DNA of 64,000 nucleotides from Punica granatum (Eukaryota > Streptophyta > Magnoliopsida > Myrtales > Lythraceae). The translations under genes and the position numbers were made by a program. Location: positions 23,740,354 through 23,804,353 of the forward strand of contig NC_045132.1 in NCBI RefSeq assembly GCF_007655135.1, in the 5' to 3' direction. Positions 1 to 12,489 of this stretch are shown piece by piece. Under the pieces are notes generated by a model. The model was not told the DNA's origin, did no database searches, and worked only from the letters and a program-made list of their open reading frames with translations. Numbering within the stretch: the first letter of the stretch is position 1; each line of letters starts with the position of its first letter.

Positions 1-45
1 ATCGAAGAATGGTGTGAAATGAGTTAGTGTTGTGCGTGACTGCAG

Positions 46-780
46 GGGACCTGGACCAGGAGAGGTATTTCTTCAGCACGAGGGAAGCCAAGTACCCGAA
101 CGGGAACCGGTCGAACCGCGCAACTGTTTCTGGGTACTGGAAGGCCACCGGGATAGACCGGCAGATCGTGGCCTCGAGGGGAATCAACCCGAGCCAGAAC
201 CAGCTCGTGGGGATGAAGAAGACTCTGGTTTTTTACAGAGGGAAGCCCCCGCACGGGACCAAGACCGACTGGATCATGCATGAGTATCGCCTCGTCTCGC
301 CCGACGCCAACTCCCCACACAGGATGAACTTGAACCATGTGAGTCAGCCACCGAGCCGGCCGGAACAAGACCTCGACAAAATCGGCATTTGGACTTCAAA
401 AAACTCACAGCTTCTGCCTTCTTTGTATGCAGAGTCCGGAGAACTGGGTCCTCTGCCGCATATTCCTGAAGAAGAGAAGCAGCAAGAACAACGATGGCGA
501 TGACAAAAACAACGGCAACATTGATGTCGCGAGCAGAGTTGTTGGGAAGAGCAATACCAGCAGCAACAGCAACAACAACAACAACAACAATAATCTCATG
601 CCGGTTTTCTATGATTTCATGGGCAGGAATCGGAACCACAAGTCCACCGATCTCAACCTCGCTCCCGACTCCTCGTACTCGGGCTCGAGTGGGGTCACGG
701 AACTATCCTCCCACGAATGCGACGACCCCGAAGAGAGCAGTAGTTGCAATAGCCTCCCTTACTTCAGAAGAAAACCTTAA
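46..780 (+). CDS. NAC083: NAC transcription factor, NAC083/VNI2 type, 5' part outside the window
   Basis: Exons 46-338 and 433-780, joined in phase 0; the first visible exon opens after a TGCAG acceptor and begins in mid codon. NAC proteins are plant DNA-binding factors; NAC083/VNI2 acts in xylem vessel repression, ageing and salt response in Arabidopsis. Visible here are NAC subdomains C to E: the [20 protein letters not shown] block, [36 protein letters not shown], then ENWVLCRIF across the splice. The C-terminal tail has a run of Asn followed by [15 protein letters not shown] and a final EESSSCNS, which is what I recall for NAC083, so the subgroup is fairly secure. One oddity is Val in [11 protein letters not shown], where Gly is usual. 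Subdomains A and B lie beyond the left edge. Confidence 0.93.
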
Positions 781-2063
781 GCTTAGTAACCTTAAGCGTA
801 GTGAGGGAAGACGAATCTCAACAGTCTTGATGTGTTTCTTAAAGTTGTTCGTTCTACCACAAGTTGACCTAGTTCCCGGTTCTTGATTAAATAACCCACA
901 TCTGAGGAAAGTGAGAAGAAGCCTCTTCCAGTGTTTGGTTACCGACGGGTCGATGACCCGTCGATCGGCATTGGCACGACGTCTAGCTTATGCTTACAGT
1001 GCTGTGTTATGTAATCAGACCCCGAGAAAGAAAAAAAGAAATCGAACTTTAGTGAAGTTTCTTTGCTCCATCCATAATTTGCCTAATGGGGTATATCATC
1101 ATGTTGCTGTCGATGTGAATGTGTTCCTCGTTTGGGCACTTAACTGCATAGGTTCAAGGTTTGTACTTCCGTGCCACATGCAAGAGATTCTTCTTCACGA
1201 AAAGGGCATATAAGTTTGATTTAACGTTTGTTTTTCTCGAGTAAAGTCCCAAGATCGAATTCTATAAATAGAGAAATAGAGAAAATCCATCCTTGAAAAG
1301 TAATAGACCAATTCGATTTAATTCGTGGAGTTTCTGAATATCATAATGTACGCACAAAAAAAGAAGGGCAGACAAGGATGTAAATCGTTGATAAAATCCT
1401 AACTATTAGGTTGTGTTCTGGCTAATCCGACTTCTTCTCGTGCCAAAATCGTAGATTTTTGGGAAGAAGGAAAGTGAAAAAGAAAGGAGAATTTCTTGAA
1501 CCCTGCAAGAGGGTAAATGAATACCAAGGCAAAGTTTTTACACAACTTCATTTAAGTAAGAGGAGAGAACCTAATTCCTTTGACTATGTCTCACACTGGG
1601 AGGGGAATCTCAGGGGAATTTGTTGGGCTGAGGGGACCTTTCTTCAAAGTGAAATCAAATCTTCACACACACTCCAATCCAAATCACATAAAAGTTGGGA
1701 GCTTGATTCCCTGCTCAAAGAAAAAAACAGACATTCTCGAGGCATTTTCCACGGCATCGGTTACGATTGTCATGCACTCGCATACCAATATGAGAAATTC
1801 CTGGACTCCGGAGTTGGACGGGTTAGGTTTTGATATTTGAATCGTCGACCCTTAAATCGTTGCATCGGTACAGAAGTGTTAGGGAGTTCTTAATTGGTGG
1901 GGCGGGACAAGATTCATGGGCAGAGATTAGCGGAGGGGATTGAATGATTAATCGTTCCTATTTGTCTTCTATTGCTAACAACCATGCAACCCTTTGACCT
2001 GAAGTGGGGACAAGAATCACTTCACAGTAACATATGTTAATGTCTTGTTCAATAATATAGACA

Positions 2064-2095
<32 letters not shown>

Positions 2096-4598
2096 GGGGA
2101 TTAGTATAACATATATACGTACAATATTATGTTTCATTTTCCCTTGTAAATGAAGCAATCCTAGCAGTCAGAGAGCAGCGGAGGGGGCTTAACACAAGTG
2201 TCAGACATGCAAGAGGGGGATTACAATGACCCAAAAGAAGCAAACGCTTATGCAGTTGACTCACTCACCCCTACATATAATATAATAAATATGTATATCT
2301 ATATCTACGGCAGCATTACCATCGTCATAAGTTAATTAAGTTTATTATATTTCACTTTCAAGAATGGAAAATAATTTGCATGACAAATGATAACCTAATT
2401 ATGGTCGCTACAATATCTTAAACCCAGTTCCTAATGAAAAGGACAATAAAATTTATTGAAGCTTAAGGCCAATCTAAGGGGTTAATACAGACATGCGGGG
2501 CACGAATCATCCCCCGCACGACAAGTGGACGCCGGAAATTCACCAGACGGCATATATTATGAATTATTATATAATGATGTATGATTAAGCCTTTGATTGA
2601 TGATTACTGATTAGTCTTCTCTTGATTGAAGATTATTATATAGTAGTGCCATGTCATATCAGGGGGAGAGACAAGAAAAAATAATTGGGGCTTCAGTAGA
2701 GTAATTATAAATTTGAAAGTATAAAAAAAAAAAAAACGCCGACCAGAGTTCCTTGTGACAGTGGTTTGTTGGAGATCTTCACGTCACCCGCAATTTTCTT
2801 TGCATTAATAAAGGGTGTATGAGTGGATTATCTTTCTGGGGGTGAGGATTGCTGACTCGGACCTACTGGATTGTCCAATTTGTCAACCTCGTGGGCAGCT
2901 TGGTCGTCCCGGGTGCCCGAATGGGCCCGCCGAGTGGCCACAAACGATTCATCAGAGCACCGAGATGTGCATTCGATCACGTACCATGGGATGGGAAAGA
3001 TGATAGCTCGATAGCTCGGTTTGATTGAGCGGGGTCATGGGCAACTTTGACGATTCAGAAGTGGGGTTGGGAATGGGATTCCGTTGCCTTGCAGGGAGGG
3101 GAATTTGGGCGCTGACCCGTTCCAACCCCAGAAACCAACCCGGAAAATATTAATTCAATTGCTTGGAGGAAAGCTAAGGTGGGGTTGCTTTGTCACTCTG
3201 CAACAAGGACGTCTCCATTTGATTTTGGTCGAAAATCAATATGCCTCAAAGGGCACGAATCTACCCTAACAAAGCATATTAATGGAGGGTCCATCGGAGA
3301 GGTTGAGGGGGCAACCTCCTCTTTCTTCACTAACCGAACCGTCCAACATGAAAGTGAGTACCATCAGACTCTCTGTTAATTATATGTCCCAAAGTTTGAT
3401 CCCCACACGGAAGAACGTTTGATTTCTAAAGAGAAAAACCTTTGCAACCTAAGACTGAAACAGGAAACCCGATAAGCAGAAGTACGCGGTGTCACATGTA
3501 GCTGTAATTGGAGTGCATGTCAATATGCAGATTACCCATCAAGCAAGCTGTTCCCCCAATTGTTTGTTGGAATATTCACATAGGGATTGCGAAAACTTAC
3601 CTTTCGGTTGCCTGAGATGCTGTGAAACATAGTTTTGACCATGACAAGAGTCTCCTCGAGTGCGACCTGCAACATATCTAAAGACATCCGTACCGATAAG
3701 AAAGCAAGAAATTCCTAATCCCAAACACCCCAGGATGAAAAAATCAAAACTCCCGGCTTCAGAAAGGGACATAGTTAGGTGCGTCTTCAACTTTCATTTC
3801 GCTGGGGGTCCACTTGCGTATAATGACCTATTTTACGGGATACAGAATCGGTCCAAGTTATGAGACGAATTTCAATTACATCAGTCCCCCTCACTTGACA
3901 TGTATTGCCAGGGATAGGATTCGATTTCATCTATGTCGTGATTAGTATTTTGACATGACTGGTCCCCCCCCCCCCCCGGTATAACTGTGAATAAGGAACG
4001 AAATGTAATCCTGACTCAAGCATTACATGTGCAACCACACAAACTAAATAATATCTTGAGATGCCTCAGCTACCACAAAGCATGAAATCTTAGAGATGCA
4101 GATTGTAACTCACAGGGAATCTGAACTCCAACCAATATATATAAAGGGTAACTCAATTATTACCCTCTAAACTCATCGCCAAAGAATGAAGTGAAAGCAG
4201 GGCAACAGAGGTTTCATACTGATACTTAGGCATGTCAAAAAAATGACTTGCCATTTGATCTTACCCTTTAGATTGCATTGCATAAAAATGCCATGACAGC
4301 CACAGAGACATCATATCATAGTAGTTAGGCATATACTAGAAAGTGGCTTGGCAAGTGATTCATTTCCAGGAACGCCAAACCACCATAGTATAATCATCCA
4401 AACGAGAGACATACACTCAGCGCACAACTTACATAATTTAGTTCCCTAGTTTACTGAAAAGGGAGGATTCAGCAATACCAAGCTAAAACTCAGCTATAGT
4501 CTGCCTTAATCGGCAAAACTGTTTCCTAATATATAAAAGCAGCTGCAACACGAGCGGCCCCTTTCAATTAAGACGTTCTTACTTGTTTCCTTGCTAAC
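781..4598. other. Intergenic DNA with simple repeats; one possible exon near 3603-3668
   Basis: About 3.8 kb with no convincing gene. It starts with the 3' UTR of the NAC gene. It holds a TA microsatellite near 2070-2095, an A-run near 2722 and a 14-base C tract at 3964-3977. On the minus strand 3603-3668 reads as 22 open codons (start VALEETLVM, end SGNRK) between a good acceptor and a GTAAGT donor, but I found no partner exon. Confidence 0.5.
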
Positions 4599-5745
4599 TT
4601 AGCTATTCTTGCTTTCTGTTCCCCCGGTACCATCTGCATCAGCGCCAGGTGTTTTTGAAGGAGGAGGTTCTGAACAAGCCCTCAAGACAGCCTCGTTCTG
4701 CAATAAGAATTAAGTTTCAGCCATTGACCCATTAAAAAATTCTGATTAGGATGCAATACTTCCATTAATTATGACGTGATGATAAAAATAATCGCTTTGA
4801 TCTGCACGTCTCAGTACAAAAAGACAAAAAGAAGCATGGTCTAAGCATCATCTCAGACGAGAACATTGGACATCAGCTCTATCATAAGGAGAATGTCGAA
4901 ATACAGATCAGCCAAGGCGTTCACGGAAGTTTTCAATAAAAAGCGGATGTTCTGCCCAAGAATATGGAAGCCTGTAGCAAGTCAAATCAAATGCTGGCCT
5001 GAGTTCAGCAATCATGAAACCTCGACACTAGCAATTGCGGCAGTCGAAGCTTATTAATACCAGTTTGAAAGGAACTAGCTTAAACCGTAATCCCAATGAC
5101 AACACTCACAGGCTATGTGCGCTTAACACCGCTGTTGTGAGTATATTTAATCCGAGTCTCTTCTTCTCCTTTACAACACTCCAATGTGTCCCAAAAAATC
5201 TTTCTGACTAGCAACAAATTTAATGATGTTGCGATAAAGTTGTCAGCTTTGAGCAAAGCATTTCTTAACAACAAGCATGTTACACTATAAGATGCACGAG
5301 AAACCGTAAAACACAACCACATTGATCGGGATTCATTGTCCTCAGCTATTACTTACTGCAGTTAATTCCACCTCAAAACATCAATAACCATGTGACAACT
5401 GAACCAAGAAATCTCAACAATAAGAGAAGTACGGAAATGAATCATTAGAATGCCCGGTATGAGAATAAGATACCAGCGAGGAATGACAGCAACTGCCAGC
5501 AGAACAAATCACAGAGTTCCTCAAAAGCACACATCAGACACACGCATAAAGCCCTAGCAGTTCCGTAATAAAGCCCTAAGAAGGGAGAGAGAGAGATGTG
5601 CGTGGGGGTAGACCTGCCAAACGCGGAGGAGACGCTTCTTGGCGTTGGCCTTGCGGGTGGTGGTGAGCTTAATCCTCTTCCACAGAAGCCCTCCGGAGTC
5701 GTGCTTCTTCACCTTCTCCAGCACTCTCGTCCCCCAAAACGCCAT
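4599..5745 (-). CDS. Short basic plant protein, 76 residues, two exons; function unknown to me
   Basis: Exon 1 is 5745-5614 (44 codons) and exon 2 is 4697-4599 (32 codons plus TGA-independent stop TAA), joined in phase 0 over a 916-base intron with a CAG/GTCTAC donor and TTGCAG acceptor. The product starts MAFWGTRVLEKVKKHDSGG, continues with a very basic stretch (LLWKRIKLTTTRKANAKKRL) and RVWQ, then NEAVLRACSEPPP after the splice, and ends in a Gly/Ser/Asp-rich tail. The block around LLWKR and KANAKKRLRRVWQNEAVL looks like a small conserved plant family I have seen without a function. No signal peptide or membrane segment is visible. The basic patch would suit nucleic-acid or ribosome contact, but that is a guess. 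The start was chosen as the first ATG giving the conserved block; the upstream frame is open but differs in composition. Confidence 0.72.
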
Positions 5746-8131
5746 TTCCGCCCCCCCAACCCTCTCTCTCTCGCGCGCGCCGTCGTCTCTGAGAGAGAGA
5801 TTTCCTCGGGCTGCTCCCGGAGCTTGAGCTAACGGTGATGGTCGTGGAGAAAATGGGCCGGTCCGTTTTGCTCCTCTCCCATTGGGCGCCGTCTCGGATC
5901 TACTGTGGCCCACTAACACCCTGGTCTGGGCCGAAACTACAAATGGGCTGCCGAGGTGCGGTAGACGGCATTAATCCAATCTCGATCCGATCCAAGTATC
6001 TAATCTAACCGTCGGCTTTTTCAATTACTAGACGCATATGCTCTCTGCCCAAAATTTAATGTAATTCTTGCACTTTTAAAATAAATATTATACCAGTTTG
6101 ATAGTAAATAACAAAATTTAATTGAATCTTATTAAATGAAATGAATTTTTGCATGTTTTTAAGATTCCAAACAAGTGTGCGTTAATGAGATGAGAAGGAA
6201 GGCACTGAGTGACAAGGAACACTAGGGAGAGAACCCGCTTGTTTTTCCAGCTGTGGAGATGCAATTCGATTCCTCGAGAAGCAATGGACACCTGGCATCG
6301 AACAAAATAAAAGAGTGCGCTTGACAACTTTACATTGATGATTGATTGAAATTGCATAATATTAATAACCACCACATTGTTTCACCCAAAAAAAAAAAAC
6401 CACCTACATTGAGCGAAGGTTCTTAGTCTCACTTTTAATCTCCGACTTTACCCTTATAAAAGAAATAATAAAAATCCAAGAAATATGTATTACCCCGTGC
6501 GTACCACGGATACAAACTCAAGTACTCTATTTTAAAGGAAGAAAGATCCATTTGAAATTAGTTTCAATTTCTCAAAATACTCATACAATGGATGTTTCAA
6601 TTTATAGGTTAAATAAAAAAAAGGTGATTAGTAAAATAATTATCGCATTTCTTATTTTTTTCTCTCTTTCGCTCTCTCCTCCATCAGGTCCAACGTATCT
6701 TCAAGCAAGGCCTCAGATTTGTGTGAATGGAGAAAACTATGCTGAGAGAGCATTATTCCTTTGTGAGCGACCCTTCTAGAACTTGATTACCCGGAGCACA
6801 TTAAACTTTCGGATATTATAGTACACGTTAAAAAAGTGGAATGCGGATACCTCTTTTTTCCTTAGAAATTAATATTATTATATTTAACACAATTTATTAC
6901 AATGCATATTACTTCGTGCGTTGCTTAATCCTCCTAATAATCGACATAAAAATCCTGCTACTTCTATAGCAGGGACAAACGAGGTGGAGTGAGAACATTG
7001 TTAGGGATATTCGAGCCCTACTACAATGAGAATGGACGATGGTGGTGGAACACTATGACCGAGAAGGCAACTGTTGTGTGGATTGGTTATTGAACTGTGC
7101 GTTTTTCACTCACTTTAGGATTTCATAGACTTGTCTTTGACTCTGTGTCTCGATGTTGTGTTATTCAAGGATATTGCAGGAGTCATTATGTTTCGTTATC
7201 ATATTGTGTAATTTCATTTTAATGCATAGGACTTCAGCTCCATAATTCACCAAAAAATAAATCCTTAAAATGTATGCCTAATAATCCTCCTAAAACCTAT
7301 TTATTTTAAATATGTAAATCATATCTCATGTTATTGTGATTAAAATTTTTGAATATTTAAGAGGATTTTTAAGTTGATTATTAGGAGGATTTAGCGAAAC
7401 TCTTATGGTGCGTTTGGTTTCAGAGTTAAAGTAATTTTGATTTTGATTGTGGAAAATGACAAATGAGTTGAGATTATAAATTTGACTTGGGAAACGTGTA
7501 TTTTTGTTGTGTAATGTGTTGAGTTAGAGTTAAAATTAAAATTTTTGACTTGAGAAATGTATATTTTTATTGTGTAGTGTGTAGTGTGTTGAGTTAAAGT
7601 TAAAGTTAAAATCAAAGTGATTTTAACTTACAAATCAAACAGGCTATTAATTTGTTTAGCCGCCATTGGGATTAGGCAATGACTTGGCCAGGGGGATCGT
7701 CCTGTGTTTTGTCTCACAAAACCTTCTTGTTTTTTTTTTTCCTCTCTCGTTAGACTAGCACAAAACCCTTTTGCATAAGTAAAAGGTGGCCAACGGCTCT
7801 ATACTAAAAACGGTGCTCTTATCGGACAGTATGAATTCAATGAGTACACATATATAATCAGTATACATTAAAATGTTAAGATTATCACTAACATATGTTA
7901 TATAATAATATGATAATATCACATGTATGAACTACAGCTTGTAACATCCGACAAAACCCAAAGGAATTTGATCTAACATCGAATATCAACACCAAAAAGT
8001 AGAACGTATAATCTTTCATGTTGTTTCACAAATAAGTTAAGCAATTGTTTGTGTTTGGTTTTCAAGTTGGATTCAACTCAACTTAATTTTGTACAATTAT
8101 TGCAAATATTGACAAATATATTAATACGTGA

Positions 8132-8162
<31 letters not shown>

Positions 8163-9306
8163 GATGTAAAAGTAAATATAAATTTATTATTAAAAAATAA
8201 TATGTATATCTAAATGTGAAAATATATGTGAAATTTATTATTAAAAAATATATGAAAAATTTATTATTAAATTAAAAAAAAAAGTTAAAAAAGATAATGA
8301 TTGTATTGTTAAATTTGATCTTAAAACCAAACATGCTTTGATTTTTTATATTTTTTTCCCGGTAGAGCTTTGATATTTTGACTATAGTTGATGGTTTCCT
8401 ATCACAACGGTTTTCATTACATTCTCAAGATGAGGCCTTCCGATTTTCGACTAATGTCCTCCGGTAAAACTGACAACTCAGGATGTTGCTAATCAGTGTC
8501 AAGTCATTGTAGTACGAATGCTTGATATTTCACTATTGTTGATTTTATTTTATTTTGGTTGATATTATTTTGTTGGGTAAATAGTCTAAGATGCATGGCG
8601 TGAAAATTTGTCAAGGTATATTGACAGGGGTAAAATGGTCAAAAGGACGTTTTAGGGGAATGATTTGTTCTATGATTCATATAATCTCTTTTTCGTTAAC
8701 TTCTTGTCGACAACATATCACGGTTTTCAATTTAGACAATAGTCAACGATGTTCGTTGACTCGTCAGGAGATCTATGAATCGACGGTTACACTGACAAAG
8801 CGCGACAGGGGATGGAAGAAGCAAGAAAAGCTTCAGTCAGCATCTTGACAATGGCGGCAGACGCTGACCAGCAGCACCCTCGTCGCTTTCATCGTCCCGA
8901 TTCGCCAACTGACTAGCTGATACGTGCTCCAATGGTCGTACTTCCCATGGCAGCCGCGAAATTTGCAGAAATAAAAGATCAAGAAAATTCGAGGAGAAAA
9001 AAAAAGTATACGAAAGCTACTGGCGAGGTGGCTCCTTTGGCCTCCCTGCACGTCGCAAGCTCCAACTCCCTGTGATCGTCTCCTGCTTCAGAGGTCAAAT
9101 CGAGCTGGCGGCATTCGACTCCGGCACCAAGCAGGTCCGTCTTTCTCAAGAATTCATCCACAACTGTGCTCCTTTCTTGTTTTTCATGCTCGTCACTGCA
9201 TTTTCCCCGGTGATCGATTCCGGAAATCATATCAACCCTGCCTTTGAGCAGGAGAAATCCCTCCACTGCCTTGCGCTTATTACGTCAACCTGACTATTTA
9301 GAAAAG
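5746..9306. other. Intergenic DNA, AT-rich, with a MITE copy
   Basis: About 3.5 kb between two divergent genes. It holds the promoter of the small basic protein gene on the left, one Tourist-like MITE (listed separately), an AT-rich stretch at about 8045-8335 with TA repeats that may be an old element, and the PDH E1-beta promoter on the right. No ORF here has a recognisable product. Confidence 0.5.
7406..7645. mobile_element. Tourist-like MITE, family 1, copy 1
   Basis: About 240 bases that open with GTGCGTTTGGTTTCAGAGTT and close with CAAATCAAACAGGC. The interior repeats GATTTTGATTGTGGAAAA and TATAAATTTGACTTGGGAAA, which recur at 14653, 20391 and 22944. It is too short to code for a transposase. 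The terminal GTTTGG-type ends and the three-base duplication seen at copy 3 point to the PIF/Harbinger superfamily. Confidence 0.7.
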
Positions 9307-12011
9307 ATGCTGGGGTTTTTGAGGCACAGAGCAACCGCTGGGGGCTCGGCTGTTCCGGTAAACTCGAAACGACGTCTCTGTTTCTTGCCGTGTCTTTGTT
9401 ATTCGACAATCGCAATCGACTAGCTGGTGGAACTTCTCTTTTACTGGTAGCTGATTTCAAGTTCTATGTCTGTCCGTGCAGCTTCTACAGGGAGCGTTGC
9501 AGAAGGTCCGAACGGCTTCGTTGTCATTGAAGAGCTACTCCTCTGCAGCTAAGGATGTAAAGTCTCATACTTGATCGTGTTTGTCTATCTTGTAGTTTTG
9601 ACCTGAATCAAGGGTTTGTTTTATTTTCCTGGCCTTGAGCTGGCATGGCTGATTTTCAAAGTTTTATATCGAGGATCCTCTGGTTTCCTTGAGGATTCGA
9701 TGTTATTGACAGTCGATATTTCTCGAGCAGATGAATGTGAGAGAGGCCCTGAACGCCGCACTTGATGAAGAAATGGCTGCTGATCCAAGAGTCTTTCTTA
9801 TGGGTGAAGAGGTACATTGAGAAAAACAAAAGGATGAATCGAAAATAAGGAACCATTTTCCATAACACATTCGTTTATTCTTACATCTTGTCTGAAATGC
9901 AGGTCGGTGAATATCAGGGTGCTTACAAGGTCAGGCTTACTTGTCGAATCTTGAGGAACTTAGATTTCAGATTTGTTTATATATGATGCATTCGCTCAAT
10001 TGAAAGATGCCGCGTCTGTGTAACAGGTATCTAAAGGTCTGCTACAAAAGTATGGGCCTGAAAGAGTTGTTGATACCCCAATCACAGAGGTTAGGTTTAT
10101 GTTACCCCAGCTAAACCTTCGCTGCTGTATTACTAACATTCCTTCCCTCTTTCATGCTCTGAGTTTGTAAAGTAGATAGATGGCGTGTCTTTTAATACCA
10201 TGGTGATTGCGCCTTACTATTTGTTATGTACTTCACAGGCTGGTTTTACTGGGATTGGAATTGGTGCTGCTTTCTATGGTCTTAAGCCAGTCGTCGAGTT
10301 TATGACATTCAACTTTGCAATGCAGGTTTACCGTCAAGCCTCCTATAAGCGCTTTATTGCTTCTGCTATTGAATATAATATAGAATTATCTGTTATTTCT
10401 TTATGTTAATCTTGTCTTCCTTATCTACTTATTGGTTTCCCTCACAGGCAATGGACCAGCTCATTAATTCTGCTGCAAAAACAAATTACATGTCTGCTGG
10501 TAATATACCAGCATCTATCGTTTTCAGGGGACCTAATGGAGCTGCCGCTGGAGTCGGTGCTCAGCACTCTCAGGTATAAACTGTTTCGTTGTCTTGTCCA
10601 TCAAGTGTTGCGCTTTGGTGTTCACTTTTAGTGAACATTATCAGTCCTAAAAATAATCTCTTAACCCAGTGTTTGAGGAGCTTAGTAAATGTGTGATCAA
10701 ACTTCTTGCAGTGTTATGCTTCATGGTATGGCTCCATCCCCGGCTTGAAAGTTGTGGCTCCATACTCATCTGAAGATGCTCGTGGACTTCTTAAAGCTGC
10801 TATAAGGGATCCTGCTCCCGTTATCTTCCTTGAGAATGAACTATTGTGAGTTATTCAGGCTTGGTGATCGTGATGGGATTCATTTTTCATGCTGTTACTA
10901 ATGACCCTTGTGCACTTAGATATGGAGAAAATTTTCCGGTTTCAGCTGAAGTCCTTGATTCCAGTTTTTCTCTTCCCATAGGAAAAGCCAAGGTAGTAAA
11001 AGCTGTCTATTAAGCCAAGTGAAACACTATATTGAAAGGTTGCTGTTGTTAGATTTATCGCCGTCCGTTGATTCTCTCTTTATAATGTGCTCGTAGATTG
11101 AGAGGGAAGGAAAGGACGTCACCATTACATCTTTCTCCAAAATGGTTGGATTTGCTCTCAAGGTTTGCACACTACCAGTCCTCTTCGCTATATATTTGTG
11201 GCTTCCACCATAATTCTGCATTCTGCTGATTCACTTGTAAGAAGTACTAATGTGGAACTGCATTGTGTGCTGCTGCTTCATTACCAGGCATCTGAGATAC
11301 TGGCGAAGGAAGGAATCAGCGCTGAGGTGAAGTTGTGGGATAAGCTTGTACAAACACTGCCTGACGTCTCTTTGTGATTCTGTGCATTGACCAGCGACAA
11401 TTTCTGATTCAGGTCATCAATCTGCGCTCTATTAGACCACTAGATAGACACAAAATCAATGAGTCCGTCCAGAAAACCAACAGGCTTGTGACTGTTGAGG
11501 AAGGTTTTCCACAGAATGGTGTTGGCGCAGAGATCTGGTCCTTTTCCTCTCCTACATTTGTTCTTTTTACTTGTTTTAAGGCAATCTATTACTTATGGCT
11601 TGCTGTGTTTGCTTCAAACAGCACCTCTGTTGTGGAGGAGAGCTTCGGTTACCTTGACGCTCCAGTTGAAAGGATTGCCGGGGCCGATGTTTCCCTGCCT
11701 TATGCTGCCAACTTGGAGAGAATGGCTCTCCCGCAGGTTGATCCTCTCTCCTACGTCCCAAGATCTTCCATTCTGTTTACCGTTCATCTATGTAGCATAT
11801 GCGGCCAATTTCTTAAAGTCGTCGGATAAATTAATATATTGGCACAAACAGCAAGTAATAGGGCTCTGTATGTCTGGTGGTTCTCTCTAGTAATTAGTGT
11901 TTCTGCCATTGCTACCCTATTGCCTTGTGTATTCCGTAGGTCGAAGATATCGTTCGTGCAGCAAAAAGAGCATGCTACAGAAGCATCCCGATGGCTGCTG
12001 CCGCTAATTGA
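9307..12011 (+). CDS. PDH2: Pyruvate dehydrogenase E1 component, beta subunit, mitochondrial
   Basis: Exons: 9307-9357, 9491-9556, 9731-9811, 9903-9929, 10027-10089, 10239-10325, 10448-10573, 10712-10845, 10920-10992, 11097-11162, 11288-11326, 11413-11537, 11622-11736, 11940-12011. All junctions keep frame and give 374 residues, the usual length. With E1-alpha it forms the thiamine-diphosphate-dependent heterotetramer that decarboxylates pyruvate and acetylates the E2 lipoyl group in the mitochondrial matrix. An Arg/Ser-rich presequence (MLGFLRHR to about residue 38) precedes [14 protein letters not shown]. The [61 protein letters not shown] and [16 protein letters not shown] blocks are typical; the Glu of FMGEE/E-V-G is the cofactor-activating region. 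Exon 2 could also open at 9482 or 9503, all in phase, so only presequence length is uncertain. It matches the mitochondrial, not the plastid, form. Confidence 0.97.
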
Positions 12012-12489
12012 GACATAAATTTTGGCTTAGAATTTCACTGTTAAAGGTTAGTCGGCTTTATGCCTTCTGGATGGTTCTTCTGTTTATCCCTTACCAAGCA
12101 GAGCGGAGTTTCCGATTCACTGTAAACATGAAGGGACATTATGAGTTGTTTAGTCGTGAAGAAATAAAGCTAAAAGACTGCTCTTTTGTAGTGAACTTAG
12201 TTAGACACCTTGTTGCCATATCTATAAATACACGTTCACATCCAAGTAAGTTAGGTCCATCCACCGAAGAAACACTTCAGTCGTAAACCGACAGAGGATC
12301 GTCTTTGAAACCTAACACTTCAGTCATAAACCAACAGAGGGTCGTCTTTGAAACCTAGTACCTAAACCACAAATTCTGGAGATGAGCATATCTCCATTTT
12401 CTGCTTCCTTTCATATTTGTCCTAGTGTCATCTACATCCCATATCCATTATGTGTAGAGAGCCATGGGAAAACTTCTCTACGCCAGAAT
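12012..12489. other. Convergent intergenic spacer with both 3' UTRs
   Basis: The 478 bases between the stop of the PDH E1-beta gene and the stop of the LRR gene on the other strand must hold both polyadenylation regions. Apart from the short tandem repeat listed next I see nothing coding. Confidence 0.6.
12273..12358. repeat. Two-unit tandem repeat of 43 bases
   Basis: Units 12273-12315 and 12316-12358 both run from CACTTCAGTC to TTTGAAACCTA, with about three mismatches. It lies in the shared 3' region of the converging genes. Confidence 0.85.

Noticed and set aside
6490..6515. Hairpin CCCGTGCGTACCACGG, reminiscent of a Helitron 3' hairpin
   Set aside because: No CTRR end follows at the right distance and no partner 5' end was found.
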